Program-made: the position numbers and the translations under genes
Notes under the pieces: generated by a model
Told to the model about the DNA's origin: nothing
What the model saw: only the letters and a program-made list of their open reading frames with translations
Database searches by the model: none
Shown: positions 1-5,826 of the stretch, in pieces
Layout of the letters: every line of letters starts with the position of its first letter
Position numbering within the stretch: position 1 is the first letter of the stretch
Origin: an uncultured Clostridium sp.
Lineage (GTDB): Bacteria > Bacillota_A > Clostridia > Lachnospirales > Lachnospiraceae
DNA: 5,826 nt
Direction of reading: 5' to 3'
NCBI GenBank assembly: GCA_947174825.1
Contig: CAMWKN010000129.1
Span: 1 to 5,826, forward strand

Positions 1-582
1 GGATCTATACATTCCGTGAAGGTTATCGCCCATTTATATGATGGAAACCAGCCATATATCATACCGGATCAAGTATCGGGATACCAGCTTCTGGGTATCC
101 TGCCCTCTGGTAAATACCTGTTTGATGATCAATTGACAAAGACTGGTGATAACAGCGTCAGCTTTTTCATCAACCAGAATATGATGGCAAAAGCGGGCTA
201 TGTCCAGTTTACCATTTCTTTGGTGGAGGACGGTGGTACATCCATTGTAGAAACTTTTCCGGCAAAAATCATGGTTACCGCCATTCCCGGACAGGAATCG
301 GAACAGACCGATGAAATTCCTATCATTACCAAATCTCTTCAAGAAGTGAAGAAAAATGCAGAAATCGCTGTACAGGCAGCGGAAAAAAGCGAAAGCTATT
401 ATCAAAAGCTGGCGTCTGAAAAAGGGCAGCCAGGTGGTATTGCCACACTGGATGAGAACGGTATACTGCCCTTATCCCAACTATCCGCAGCAAATGAGAT
501 ATGGAGCCAGACGGAACCACCTGAGACCGCACAGCGAAACAATGACTACTGGCTTTTCCCATATGAAACGGAAACGCTATAA
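1..582 (+). CDS. Phage baseplate/tail-fibre protein, BppU-like (5' partial)
   Basis: This is the C-terminal 193 residues of a phage-type structural protein that would sit on the baseplate or tail tip and help contact the host surface. The frame is open to the first base, and the GTG at 16 has no convincing ribosome binding site, so the gene probably starts outside the window. Residues after the GTG show three parts. The first (about 1-95) is a beta-rich segment opening with HLYDGNQPYIIPD and containing LPSGKYLFDD, typical of BppU N-terminal domains. The second (about 105-135) is a charged helical linker (LQEVKKNAEIAVQAAEKSES). The third carries GIATLDENGILPLSQL, a motif common in tail fibres, followed by a short W/Y/P-rich end (IWSQTEPPE, NDYWLFPYE) like other tail-fibre C-termini. 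No lysis, holin or integrase gene follows, so this is either the end of a prophage or tail-like cluster, or a remnant. I am confident of the phage-tail class, less so of the exact protein. Confidence 0.72.
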   Translation, partial: GSIHSVKVIAHLYDGNQPYIIPDQVSGYQLLGILPSGKYLFDDQLTKTGDNSVSFFINQNMMAKAGYVQFTISLVEDGGTSIVETFPAKIMVTAIPGQESEQTDEIPIITKSLQEVKKNAEIAVQAAEKSESYYQKLASEKGQPGGIATLDENGILPLSQLSAANEIWSQTEPPETAQRNNDYWLFPYETETL

Positions 583-599
583 CGATCCGGAATTCTCCC

Positions 600-628
600 T
601 ATACATTCCCCTCTTGGTTTGTTATAAT
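600..628 (+). promoter_or_regulatory. σA-type promoter of the chemoreceptor gene
   Basis: A perfect -10 box TATAAT lies at 623-628. The hexamer TATACA at 600-605 matches the -35 consensus TTGACA at four of six bases, and the spacer is exactly 17 bp. Transcription would begin near 635, giving a leader of about 47 nt before the start at 682. No flagellar σ28 (σD) pattern of the TAAA/CCGATAT type was seen here, so the receptor appears to be driven by the housekeeping sigma factor. Confidence 0.6.
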
Positions 629-668
629 GAAAATCAATAAAATTACTACTAAAATTGTATGACAAGCC

Positions 669-674
669 AGGAGG
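669..674 (+). promoter_or_regulatory. Ribosome binding site that fixes the chemoreceptor start
   Basis: A perfect AGGAGG sits 7 nt before ATG 682. It decides the start: the in-frame TTG at 655 would lie upstream of this site and would add nine non-hydrophobic residues ahead of a normal MKK-type membrane N-terminus. Confidence 0.85.
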
Positions 675-681
675 ATACCTT

Positions 682-2553
682 ATGAAGAAAATTTTTACAA
701 AGAATCTATGCATTTGCATGATTATTGCACTGATTATTACCATTGTATCAATTGCCTCCGTCCAGATTCTGGTAGGGCAGCGTACCAACACCAAAAGCAG
801 TCAGGAGAAACTGGAAACCGTGGAGCAAAAACTGACAGAAAACGATCAGCAGATCGCTCAGTTAACGGATACTCTGGGGCAGAATAATCTGGCAAAAACC
901 CGCGCCTTTGCAGATATACTGGCAAATGATACCAGCATTCTGGACGACCAGGCAAAATTGGACGCCATTAATGATCGACTGATGGTCAATGAGTTACATG
1001 TTATCGACAAAGACGGAATCATTACTCACAGTACTGTGAAAGAATATGTTGGTTTTGATATGAAGAGTGGCGAACAGTCTGCTGCCTTCATGGTGATTGT
1101 GGACAATCCTTCCACGGAAATCGTACAGGAGCCACAGGAAAATGCAGCTGAAGGTATCCTAATGCAGTATATCGGTGTTGCCAGAAAAGATGCAGAGGGA
1201 TTAGTTCAGGTAGGAATCCGCCCAGAAATGTTGGAACAAATGTTAGCAGGTACAAAAATTGATGTCGTATTAAAAGATATTGACTTTGGCAAGAAAGGAT
1301 ATGTCTATGCGGTAGATGCCGCCTCTGGCAACATACTGGCACATCAGAATTCTTCCCTGATTGATACTGCTGCCAAAGATGCTGGTATTCCAGTTAAAGA
1401 GGGAAAAGGATTTGGCAAATTCAACGGCAAAGCAGGCGTATATGTTTCTGAGAAATATAATGACATGTATATTGGCACTTTCATGCCTCTCTCAGAATAC
1501 TACCAAACTACCATCAGCCAAACCATTGTCATCTCCATCAGTTTATGTATTATTTTTGCAATCCTGCTGATTCTGATTAACCGTATGATGGATCAGAAAA
1601 TTGTCCGCGGACTCCAGAGCATTACCAACTCCGTGAAGAAAATCTCCGATGGTGATTTTGGCATCTCCGTGCAGGAACATAGCAATCCGGAATTTTCTCT
1701 GCTGAGTAACAGCGTAAACAAGATGGTAGCTTCCATTCGTGAAAATATCCAGGAAAACGAAGATCTGATTACTCACCAGAAAGAGGATATGGAAAGCAAT
1801 CTGGTTCTGATTGATAATATCAAGACGGTCTGTGCCAACCTGAATAGCGTTTCCCATGATACCCTGTCCACGGCAGATGCCATCCAGAATGGTACCGAAG
1901 AACAGAAAGATGCTGTTGCACAGTTAGAGAAGATCATGGATAACCTGGCAGAAGAGCTGGGTGCCAGTGCCGATGTTTCTGTCAAAGCAGCCACAGCAAC
2001 CGAAGCTGCTGCACAGAAAATGGAAACAACCAGTGTGCAGATGCATACCTTGGAAGAATCCATTCAGAAAATCAGCACCATGTCCATGGAAATTGGAAAT
2101 ATCATCGAGGAAATTGACGCTATCGCACAGCAGACCAATATGCTGTCACTCAACGCTTCCATCGAAGCTGCCAGAGCCGGAGAAATGGGAAAAGGATTTG
2201 CTGTGGTTGCTACGGAGGTCGGTGATCTGGCTGCCAGAAGTGCACAGGCAGCACGCAAGACCAGCAGTTTGATTACCAATTCTATCCAAGCTGTAGAGGA
2301 AGGCAAAACGATTACCCAGCAGACAATGGAAGAATTTGCTGCTGTTGTGGAAGAGATCCGGAAAACCAGCAACAATGTCAATGAGATTACCGATATGGTA
2401 CGTCAGAATGTTCAGACCGTTTCCAGAGCAGTAGACGGTCTGGATGCCATCTCTCAGGTAGTTGACAGGAATGTGGAAATCTCCCAGAATAGTAAAACGG
2501 TATCCAGCAATATGGCTGAAGAAGCGGAAAAGCTGCTGGACCTGGTGGAATAA
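682..2553 (+). CDS. Methyl-accepting chemotaxis protein, transmembrane, Cache-type sensor
   Basis: This 623-residue chemoreceptor senses an extracellular ligand and passes the signal to CheA/CheW to control flagellar rotation. In order: short basic N-terminus (MKK), transmembrane helix 1 (about 9-31), helical stalk (about 35-75), extracellular sensor that looks like a double Cache domain (first lobe about 75-190 with [12 protein letters not shown]; second about 200-270 with [19 protein letters not shown]), transmembrane helix 2 (about 279-300), HAMP domain (about 300-355), then the methyl-accepting signalling coiled coil. The hairpin tip is unmistakable: [20 protein letters not shown], then [18 protein letters not shown] (about 481-520). 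The amino-acid-binding signature (RxxW[YF]) of some double Cache receptors is not visible, so the ligand is unknown. The protein ends in LLDLVE with no C-terminal pentapeptide for CheR/CheB. It has its own promoter and terminator, so it is probably monocistronic. Two TAA stops stand in tandem (2551-2556). Family assignment is near certain; the sensor subtype is inferred from motif pattern. Confidence 0.95.
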   Translation: MKKIFTKNLCICMIIALIITIVSIASVQILVGQRTNTKSSQEKLETVEQKLTENDQQIAQLTDTLGQNNLAKTRAFADILANDTSILDDQAKLDAINDRLMVNELHVIDKDGIITHSTVKEYVGFDMKSGEQSAAFMVIVDNPSTEIVQEPQENAAEGILMQYIGVARKDAEGLVQVGIRPEMLEQMLAGTKIDVVLKDIDFGKKGYVYAVDAASGNILAHQNSSLIDTAAKDAGIPVKEGKGFGKFNGKAGVYVSEKYNDMYIGTFMPLSEYYQTTISQTIVISISLCIIFAILLILINRMMDQKIVRGLQSITNSVKKISDGDFGISVQEHSNPEFSLLSNSVNKMVASIRENIQENEDLITHQKEDMESNLVLIDNIKTVCANLNSVSHDTLSTADAIQNGTEEQKDAVAQLEKIMDNLAEELGASADVSVKAATATEAAAQKMETTSVQMHTLEESIQKISTMSMEIGNIIEEIDAIAQQTNMLSLNASIEAARAGEMGKGFAVVATEVGDLAARSAQAARKTSSLITNSIQAVEEGKTITQQTMEEFAAVVEEIRKTSNNVNEITDMVRQNVQTVSRAVDGLDAISQVVDRNVEISQNSKTVSSNMAEEAEKLLDLVE

Positions 2554-2566
2554 TAACTTTGAAAGT

Positions 2567-2622
2567 AATAAAAAGGGTATCCTGTTATGAACACACAATC
2601 ATAACGGGATACCCTTTTTATT
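2567..2622 (+). terminator. Strong intrinsic terminator between convergent genes, probably bidirectional
   Basis: Arms 2567-2590 and 2599-2622 can form a 24-bp stem around the 8-nt loop ACACACAA. The arms carry AAAAGGGTATCC and its partner GGATACCCTTTTT. The only non-Watson-Crick pair is 2583/2606, a G·U wobble in the + transcript but an A·C mismatch in the - transcript. Both strands end the stem in a run of Ts (TTTTTATT), so it can also stop pseB transcripts about 80 nt after their stop codon. The wobble suggests the chemoreceptor direction is the stronger one. Confidence 0.9.
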
Positions 2623-2701
2623 TACTGATACGATCTCAAACCACAAAACCAAACAAGCCCTTCACTGTGCTATGAAAATTTTCAATAAACGATTGCAGCT
2701 A

Positions 2702-3691
2702 TTACATATGTTTCAAAGCTTCTTTCAGCTCGTCCACTCCCAGCCACTGTGTATTATTGCCGGAATTATACTCAAAGCCCTCTTCCACACGCTTTCCACC
2801 TGGCATCACATTTCCTTTCTCTACCCAGGTATAGTTAGGATATACGATGTAATGCTTGTCATATTCATAAGTGGAACGGGAATCATCTCTGGTTACCATC
2901 ACTTCATGAAGCTTCTCTCCCTCCCTGATACCGATTTCACTAATGGTGCAGTCCGGCAGCATTGCCTTTGCCAGATCTCCGATATGGAAAGATGGGATCT
3001 TAGAGATATAGGTCTCTCCTCCTTTGGATTCCTCCATTGCCTTAAAGACTAATTCCACGCCCTGCTCCAAAGTAATCCAGAAACGGGTCATACGCATATC
3101 GGTCACACCCAGTTCCTTACCACCATTATCAATAATATGCTGCCAGATTGGAATGACAGATCCACGGCTACCTGCTACATTACCATAACGCACTACACTA
3201 AAAACGGTTCCGGATGTTCCACTGTATGCATTGGCAGCAATAAACAATTTATCAGACACTAATTTTGTTCCACCATATAAATTAATTGGATTTACTGCCT
3301 TATCGGTAGAAAGTGCCACCACTTTCTTTACACCTTTATCCAATGCTGCATCAATAACATTCTGAGCACCATGAATATTCGTCTTAATCGCTTCCATTGG
3401 ATTGTACTCACAAGTCGGTACCTGCTTCATGGCAGCAGCATGGATCACATAATCCACTCCCTCAAAAGCACGATATAATCTCTCTCTGTCACGGACATCT
3501 CCAATAAAGAAACGTACTCTCTTCATATCCACCTTATCTGCATAGTCCGTCTGCATCACGCTCTGTTTAAATTCATCCCTGGAATAGATAATTACCTTCT
3601 TTGGCTCATAACGATCAAAAATCATCTCTAAAAATTTCTTTCCAAAAGAACCAGTACCACCTGTAATTAAAATTGTCTTATCGTTTAACAT
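2702..3691 (-). CDS. pseB: UDP-N-acetylglucosamine 4,6-dehydratase (inverting), PseB
   Basis: This 329-residue cytoplasmic enzyme removes water from UDP-GlcNAc and inverts C5 to give UDP-2-acetamido-2,6-dideoxy-β-L-arabino-hex-4-ulose, the first step to pseudaminic acid, a sugar often attached to flagellin. It is an extended short-chain dehydrogenase/reductase. The NADP-binding loop TGGTGSFG is at 10-17. Conserved stretches are SRDEFKQ (37-43), GDVRDRERL (64-72), HAAAMKQVP (84-92), STDKAVNPINLYGGTK (128-143) and RYGNVAGSRGSVIP (168-181). D130, K131, Y139 and K143 match the catalytic set of the Helicobacter enzyme. The C-terminus has EGEKLHEVM and FEYNSGNNTQWL, also as in PseB. Y139 separates it from the CapE/WbjB relatives, which lack that tyrosine. 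Length is normal. ATG 3691 is preceded at 7 nt by AGGGAGG (complement of 3699-3705). The other pse genes are not in the window. The symbol rests on motif agreement. Confidence 0.93.
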   Translation of the reverse strand: MLNDKTILITGGTGSFGKKFLEMIFDRYEPKKVIIYSRDEFKQSVMQTDYADKVDMKRVRFFIGDVRDRERLYRAFEGVDYVIHAAAMKQVPTCEYNPMEAIKTNIHGAQNVIDAALDKGVKKVVALSTDKAVNPINLYGGTKLVSDKLFIAANAYSGTSGTVFSVVRYGNVAGSRGSVIPIWQHIIDNGGKELGVTDMRMTRFWITLEQGVELVFKAMEESKGGETYISKIPSFHIGDLAKAMLPDCTISEIGIREGEKLHEVMVTRDDSRSTYEYDKHYIVYPNYTWVEKGNVMPGGKRVEEGFEYNSGNNTQWLGVDELKEALKHM

Positions 3692-3723
3692 CTGCTAACC
3701 TCCCTGTTTTCTCTTATACAACG

Positions 3724-3732
3724 ATTATAGCA
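3724..3732 (-). promoter_or_regulatory. Extended -10 promoter of pseB
   Basis: Read on the - strand this is TGCTATAAT, that is, a perfect TATAAT -10 box (3729 down to 3724) preceded by the TGN extension. No good -35 hexamer is found 16-18 bp upstream, which is usual for extended -10 promoters. The transcript would begin near 3717, leaving about 25 nt before the pseB start codon, with the AGGGAGG ribosome binding site in between. It implies pseB can be expressed separately from the glycosyltransferase gene upstream. Confidence 0.5.
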
Positions 3733-3753
3733 TAATGCTCCGCATTATGCTAT
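3727..3753. repeat. Inverted repeat, 12-bp arms, 3-nt loop, over the pseB promoter
   Basis: Arms 3727-3738 (ATAGCATAATGC) and 3742-3753 are perfectly complementary around TCC. There is no T run on either side, so it does not look like a normal intrinsic terminator for the glycosyltransferase gene upstream. It overlaps the first bases of the predicted -10 box of pseB and covers the -35 region. It could be an operator for a dimeric repressor, or an RNA hairpin in read-through transcripts from upstream. The structure is plain in the sequence; its role is inferred. Confidence 0.6.
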
Positions 3754-3817
3754 TGTGTCCTAGTATATATATCGTATCATTCTGCGTTTTTCTTAAATAA
3801 CTGATAAACTTGTATTT

Positions 3818-5398
3818 TTACTGGAATTCTGGCAGTTTTTCTATCCTTTGAAATGTCTCCCAGAAAATCTCCTGACTGTTGGTAACATATTTCATACGTT
3901 CGTATGCCTTCTCCGACATCTCTGCATAGTACTCTGCATCATCCCGAAGCCGAATAATTCGATCCACCATCTCCTCGAAACTGCTGACACAAAATTCTTC
4001 TCCTGCTCCCAAAGCAACATCTCCATGATCTAAAGATACTGGTGGCAACTTTTTCGCCATGGCTTCCACCACCGATGTACCTCCACCATTTCTCTTGGGA
4101 TTCACATAGATATCACACAGTTCATTCATTGCCAGAATATCTTCTACCGAACCAACAAAAATTGATTTCTCTTGCAACAGTGGATACCGCTCTGTAAATT
4201 TATGATAATCGTCAAAGACCCCTACAAAAACCGGAATAATCCCCTGCTCCATAATCGGAATCAATACTCCCTCAATAAAATGATCATTAATTTCAAAATC
4301 CAATCTGACACCTACAATGATTGCTGTAAAGGCATCCTCCGGTATCCCATACTGAGCCCGACTGAAATGGCTTTTTTGCTCATTAAAGGACCAGGTAAAC
4401 ATACAATATTGCAAATAATTTTCGGAAAATCCCAATTTTTTGATATACTTCTTGTCTTCCTCCGTAATTGGTCTTCCTTTCAACAAAAATTGTCCCTCTG
4501 ATGTCATAAGAGAAGATGGAACGGTTGCTACTGTAATAACCGGATAGAAATTGCTGCACAGGTCAGTACAAATACTATTTCCACCTATCTGGATAATACA
4601 ATAAGGATTCAGCTGCAATACCATCTGCAGTATGCCTGCCATCTCTTTCGGGTTAGGCATAATCTTGCTACATTGAAGATATGGAAATTCCCTGCCATGA
4701 TAACTTACCTTCTGGGTATTCTGCAAGCGCTCCAGATAGCTTCCAAATAAGGGTTGAAAATAAGGAATATACCCCGATCTGCTGCCTAACTCTGCTGTGT
4801 TTATGATCACAGGTGTTGCTCCCATTTTCTCAGCAATCACTTCACAACGATCCAATACGGTTTTCGTAGGACCATGCTGTTCATTGAGGTACTGACTAAT
4901 CAAAAAGACAACGACTGCTTTATTCCGCTTCTCCACCGGTACAACACCAGGCTTAATTCCCAATTGTTTTCGATAACTGTGATAAATATCCCGATACATC
5001 ATGCGCAGTTTCCAGGAAGTTTCCCTGCCTATTGATTTTTCCCAGCGGAAAGCATACATCTGTATCTGATTATAGATGAAATAACGGTTTTCCTCCACGA
5101 GAACCGGATTATTCTCGCTTAATTCCAGAATTCGGTCAACATAGGAACCACCCTCAAAAAAGTATGCCAACACCGAATAAATATAAATCTGGAGTAATTC
5201 CTGAAAATTCCCCACGTGTTCCATTAGATATCCAAAAATCTCCTTTTTCTCCTCCTCCGGCAAAAATCGGATATCCATTATTTTCTCTTGATAATCCAAC
5301 ATTCCCTGATTAAACTCATCCAAGTTGGGAATAGGAACATTCTCGTATTTCTGTATAAAATTAATTAAATCCTTCGCATCATCATACATACTCATCAT
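3818..5398 (-). CDS. GT-B-fold glycosyltransferase, GT4-like, with helical N-terminal region
   Basis: This 526-residue protein should transfer a sugar from a nucleotide donor to an unknown acceptor. No signal peptide or membrane helix is seen, so it acts in the cytoplasm. Residues 1-155 are mostly helical and charged, with no recognised domain. A first Rossmann-like half starts near 159 (AVVVFLISQYLNEQHGPTKT). The second half starts near 357 (FTAIIVGVRLDFEIN, then GIIPVFVGVFDDYHKFTERYP). The donor-site motif NPKRNGGGTSVVEAMAKKLP (433-452) is clearly of the GT4 kind and keeps E445, but the first glutamate of the usual E-x7-E pair is N437. It lies upstream of pseB on the same strand, so modification of flagellin or a surface glycan is a reasonable inference. 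Three ATGs lie close together (5398, 5395, 5389); AGGGAGG (5404-5410) lies 5 nt before the first and 8 nt before the second. The class is firm; donor and acceptor are unknown. Confidence 0.8.
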   Translation of the reverse strand: MMSMYDDAKDLINFIQKYENVPIPNLDEFNQGMLDYQEKIMDIRFLPEEEKKEIFGYLMEHVGNFQELLQIYIYSVLAYFFEGGSYVDRILELSENNPVLVEENRYFIYNQIQMYAFRWEKSIGRETSWKLRMMYRDIYHSYRKQLGIKPGVVPVEKRNKAVVVFLISQYLNEQHGPTKTVLDRCEVIAEKMGATPVIINTAELGSRSGYIPYFQPLFGSYLERLQNTQKVSYHGREFPYLQCSKIMPNPKEMAGILQMVLQLNPYCIIQIGGNSICTDLCSNFYPVITVATVPSSLMTSEGQFLLKGRPITEEDKKYIKKLGFSENYLQYCMFTWSFNEQKSHFSRAQYGIPEDAFTAIIVGVRLDFEINDHFIEGVLIPIMEQGIIPVFVGVFDDYHKFTERYPLLQEKSIFVGSVEDILAMNELCDIYVNPKRNGGGTSVVEAMAKKLPPVSLDHGDVALGAGEEFCVSSFEEMVDRIIRLRDDAEYYAEMSEKAYERMKYVTNSQEIFWETFQRIEKLPEFQ

Positions 5399-5402
5399 CC
5401 TG

Positions 5403-5410
5403 TCCTCCCT
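5403..5410 (-). promoter_or_regulatory. Ribosome binding site of the glycosyltransferase gene, start ambiguous by one codon
   Basis: The - strand reads AGGGAGGA here. It is close to two adjacent in-frame ATGs (5398 and 5395); counted from AGGGAGG the spacing is 5 and 8 nt. The other two well-placed starts in this window use 7 nt, so ATG 5395 may be the preferred start, changing the protein by only one methionine. Confidence 0.6.
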
Positions 5411-5424
5411 ATATCATTTGATAT
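5411..5424. repeat. Short palindrome just upstream of the glycosyltransferase ribosome binding site
   Basis: ATATCA and TGATAT form 6-bp complementary arms around TT. ATATCAT also occurs twice in a row as a direct repeat (5411-5417 and 5421-5427). It abuts the ribosome binding site in the 67-bp gap after the preceding gene. It is short and AT-rich and may be chance; no convincing promoter was found in the gap, so the two genes are probably co-transcribed. Confidence 0.25.
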
Positions 5425-5465
5425 CATCTCTTCCAGTATTACCTACTTTCTCTCTGTGCGAAGAT

Positions 5466-5826
5466 CTACCGTTCCTTACAAAATAGAAGCGGTATACCGC
5501 TGCTCCAATCCACTTCATAATCATAGCGTTCTGTCTGAAAAGCATAATTCCGAAATAGTGGTTTATGCTCTTTAGCTGCCCGCTCTACCCCTTCTGCCAA
5601 ATCCTGTTCTTCTATCATGATCCCAGCAGCTTCCTCCTGTTCCTTCCCTACCTTATCCAACTCCTCTATCGCCCTCTCAAATACCTTCAATAAATCAGCC
5701 CCCAGAGAATGTCCTGCCGAGTGGAACACAACACCATCCACCGTATCTTTTGTTACCACATGCAGAGAAACCCGGGGCAATGTCTCCAGAAAAGCCTTCT
5801 TCTCCTCAATAGGAATCATGTCATCC
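5466..5826 (-). CDS. Hypothetical protein, probably the C-terminal part of a gene cut by the window edge
   Basis: I do not recognise this protein. The frame stays open to the window edge (two aspartate codons precede ATG 5819), and too little sequence is left to judge a ribosome binding site, so it is either a complete 117-residue protein starting at 5819 or the end of a longer one. From the ATG, residues 15-35 look like beta strands (VSLHVVTKDTVDGVVFHSAG), residues 41-85 are strongly helical and acidic (EELDKVGKEQEEAAG, EEQDLAEGVERAAKEHK), and the end is aromatic (FRNYAFQTERYDYEVDW). No signal peptide or membrane segment is seen. It lies 67 bp upstream of the glycosyltransferase gene on the same strand, with no terminator between them, so the two are probably in one operon. 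A link to surface glycosylation or motility is only by position. The stop is TAG. Confidence 0.6.
   Translation of the reverse strand, partial: DDMIPIEEKKAFLETLPRVSLHVVTKDTVDGVVFHSAGHSLGADLLKVFERAIEELDKVGKEQEEAAGIMIEEQDLAEGVERAAKEHKPLFRNYAFQTERYDYEVDWSSGIPLLFCKER

Noticed and set aside
655..681. Upstream TTG start for the chemoreceptor, adding nine residues
   Set aside because: It lies before the perfect AGGAGG at 669-674, and the ATG at 682 has ideal spacing and gives a normal membrane-anchor N-terminus.
1773..2598. Overlapping - strand open frames opposite the chemoreceptor signalling domain
   Set aside because: They mirror the alanine/serine-rich coiled coil of the real gene, have no ribosome binding sites, and one runs through the terminator hairpin.
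2672..3052. Open frame on the + strand with hydrophobic, secreted-looking sequence
   Set aside because: It lies mostly opposite the 3' end of pseB, which has strong family motifs, and has no ribosome binding site. It is an antisense shadow.
2702..3691. CapE/WbjB-type UDP-GlcNAc epimerase/dehydratase for L-FucNAc instead of PseB
   Set aside because: Those relatives have a different residue at the tyrosine position. Here NLYGGTK keeps it, and the C-terminal EGEKLHEVM and NNTQWL segments match PseB.
3727..3753. The inverted repeat as an intrinsic terminator of the glycosyltransferase gene
   Set aside because: No T run follows it in either direction, and it overlaps the predicted pseB promoter.
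3762..3767. TATACT on the - strand as a second pseB promoter
   Set aside because: The correctly spaced upstream hexamer reads AAAACG, with no resemblance to a -35 box, in a generally AT-rich stretch. The extended -10 site closer to pseB is better.
5425..5465. A separate promoter for the glycosyltransferase gene
   Set aside because: TAATAC-like and GATATA-like sequences occur on the - strand but none has a matching -35 box at 16-18 bp.

Overview
The window most likely comes from a motile, Gram-positive anaerobe of the Bacillota (class Clostridia), plausibly a Lachnospiraceae member. This rests on moderate-to-low GC, strong AGGAGG-type ribosome binding sites, a σA-type promoter, a Cache-type chemoreceptor and a pseudaminic-acid-type sugar gene. 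Genus is inference only; there is no rRNA or other marker gene.

Layout, left to right. (1) Positions 1-582, + strand: the 3' part of a phage-type baseplate/tail-fibre protein (BppU-like N-terminal region, then a short helical linker and a tail-fibre-like C-terminus), open at the window edge. (2) A short gap holds a σA promoter (TATACA, 17 bp, TATAAT) and a strong ribosome binding site. (3) Positions 682-2553, + strand: a complete transmembrane methyl-accepting chemotaxis protein, closed by a long, nearly perfect terminator hairpin at 2567-2622. (4) Positions 2702-3691, - strand: pseB, the UDP-GlcNAc 4,6-dehydratase that starts pseudaminic acid synthesis. (5) A 126-bp gap carries an extended -10 promoter for pseB, overlapped by a 12-bp-arm inverted repeat. 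(6) Positions 3818-5398, - strand: a GT-B-fold glycosyltransferase with a helical N-terminal region. (7) Positions 5466 to the right edge, - strand: a small unrecognised protein, probably cut by the window edge.

Working together: the right half (unknown protein, glycosyltransferase, pseB) reads leftward. It looks like part of a surface-glycan or flagellin-glycosylation locus: PseB makes the first committed intermediate of a nonulosonic acid, and the glycosyltransferase could use a sugar nucleotide to modify a protein or glycan. The chemoreceptor converges on this block from the left, which fits a motility-related neighbourhood. The tail-protein fragment at the far left suggests that the chemoreceptor sits at the edge of a prophage or phage-tail-like cluster. 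The most notable points are the tail-gene/chemoreceptor junction, the inverted repeat over the pseB promoter, and the non-canonical donor-site motif of the glycosyltransferase. I see no RNA genes, CRISPR array, insertion sequence or attachment site.
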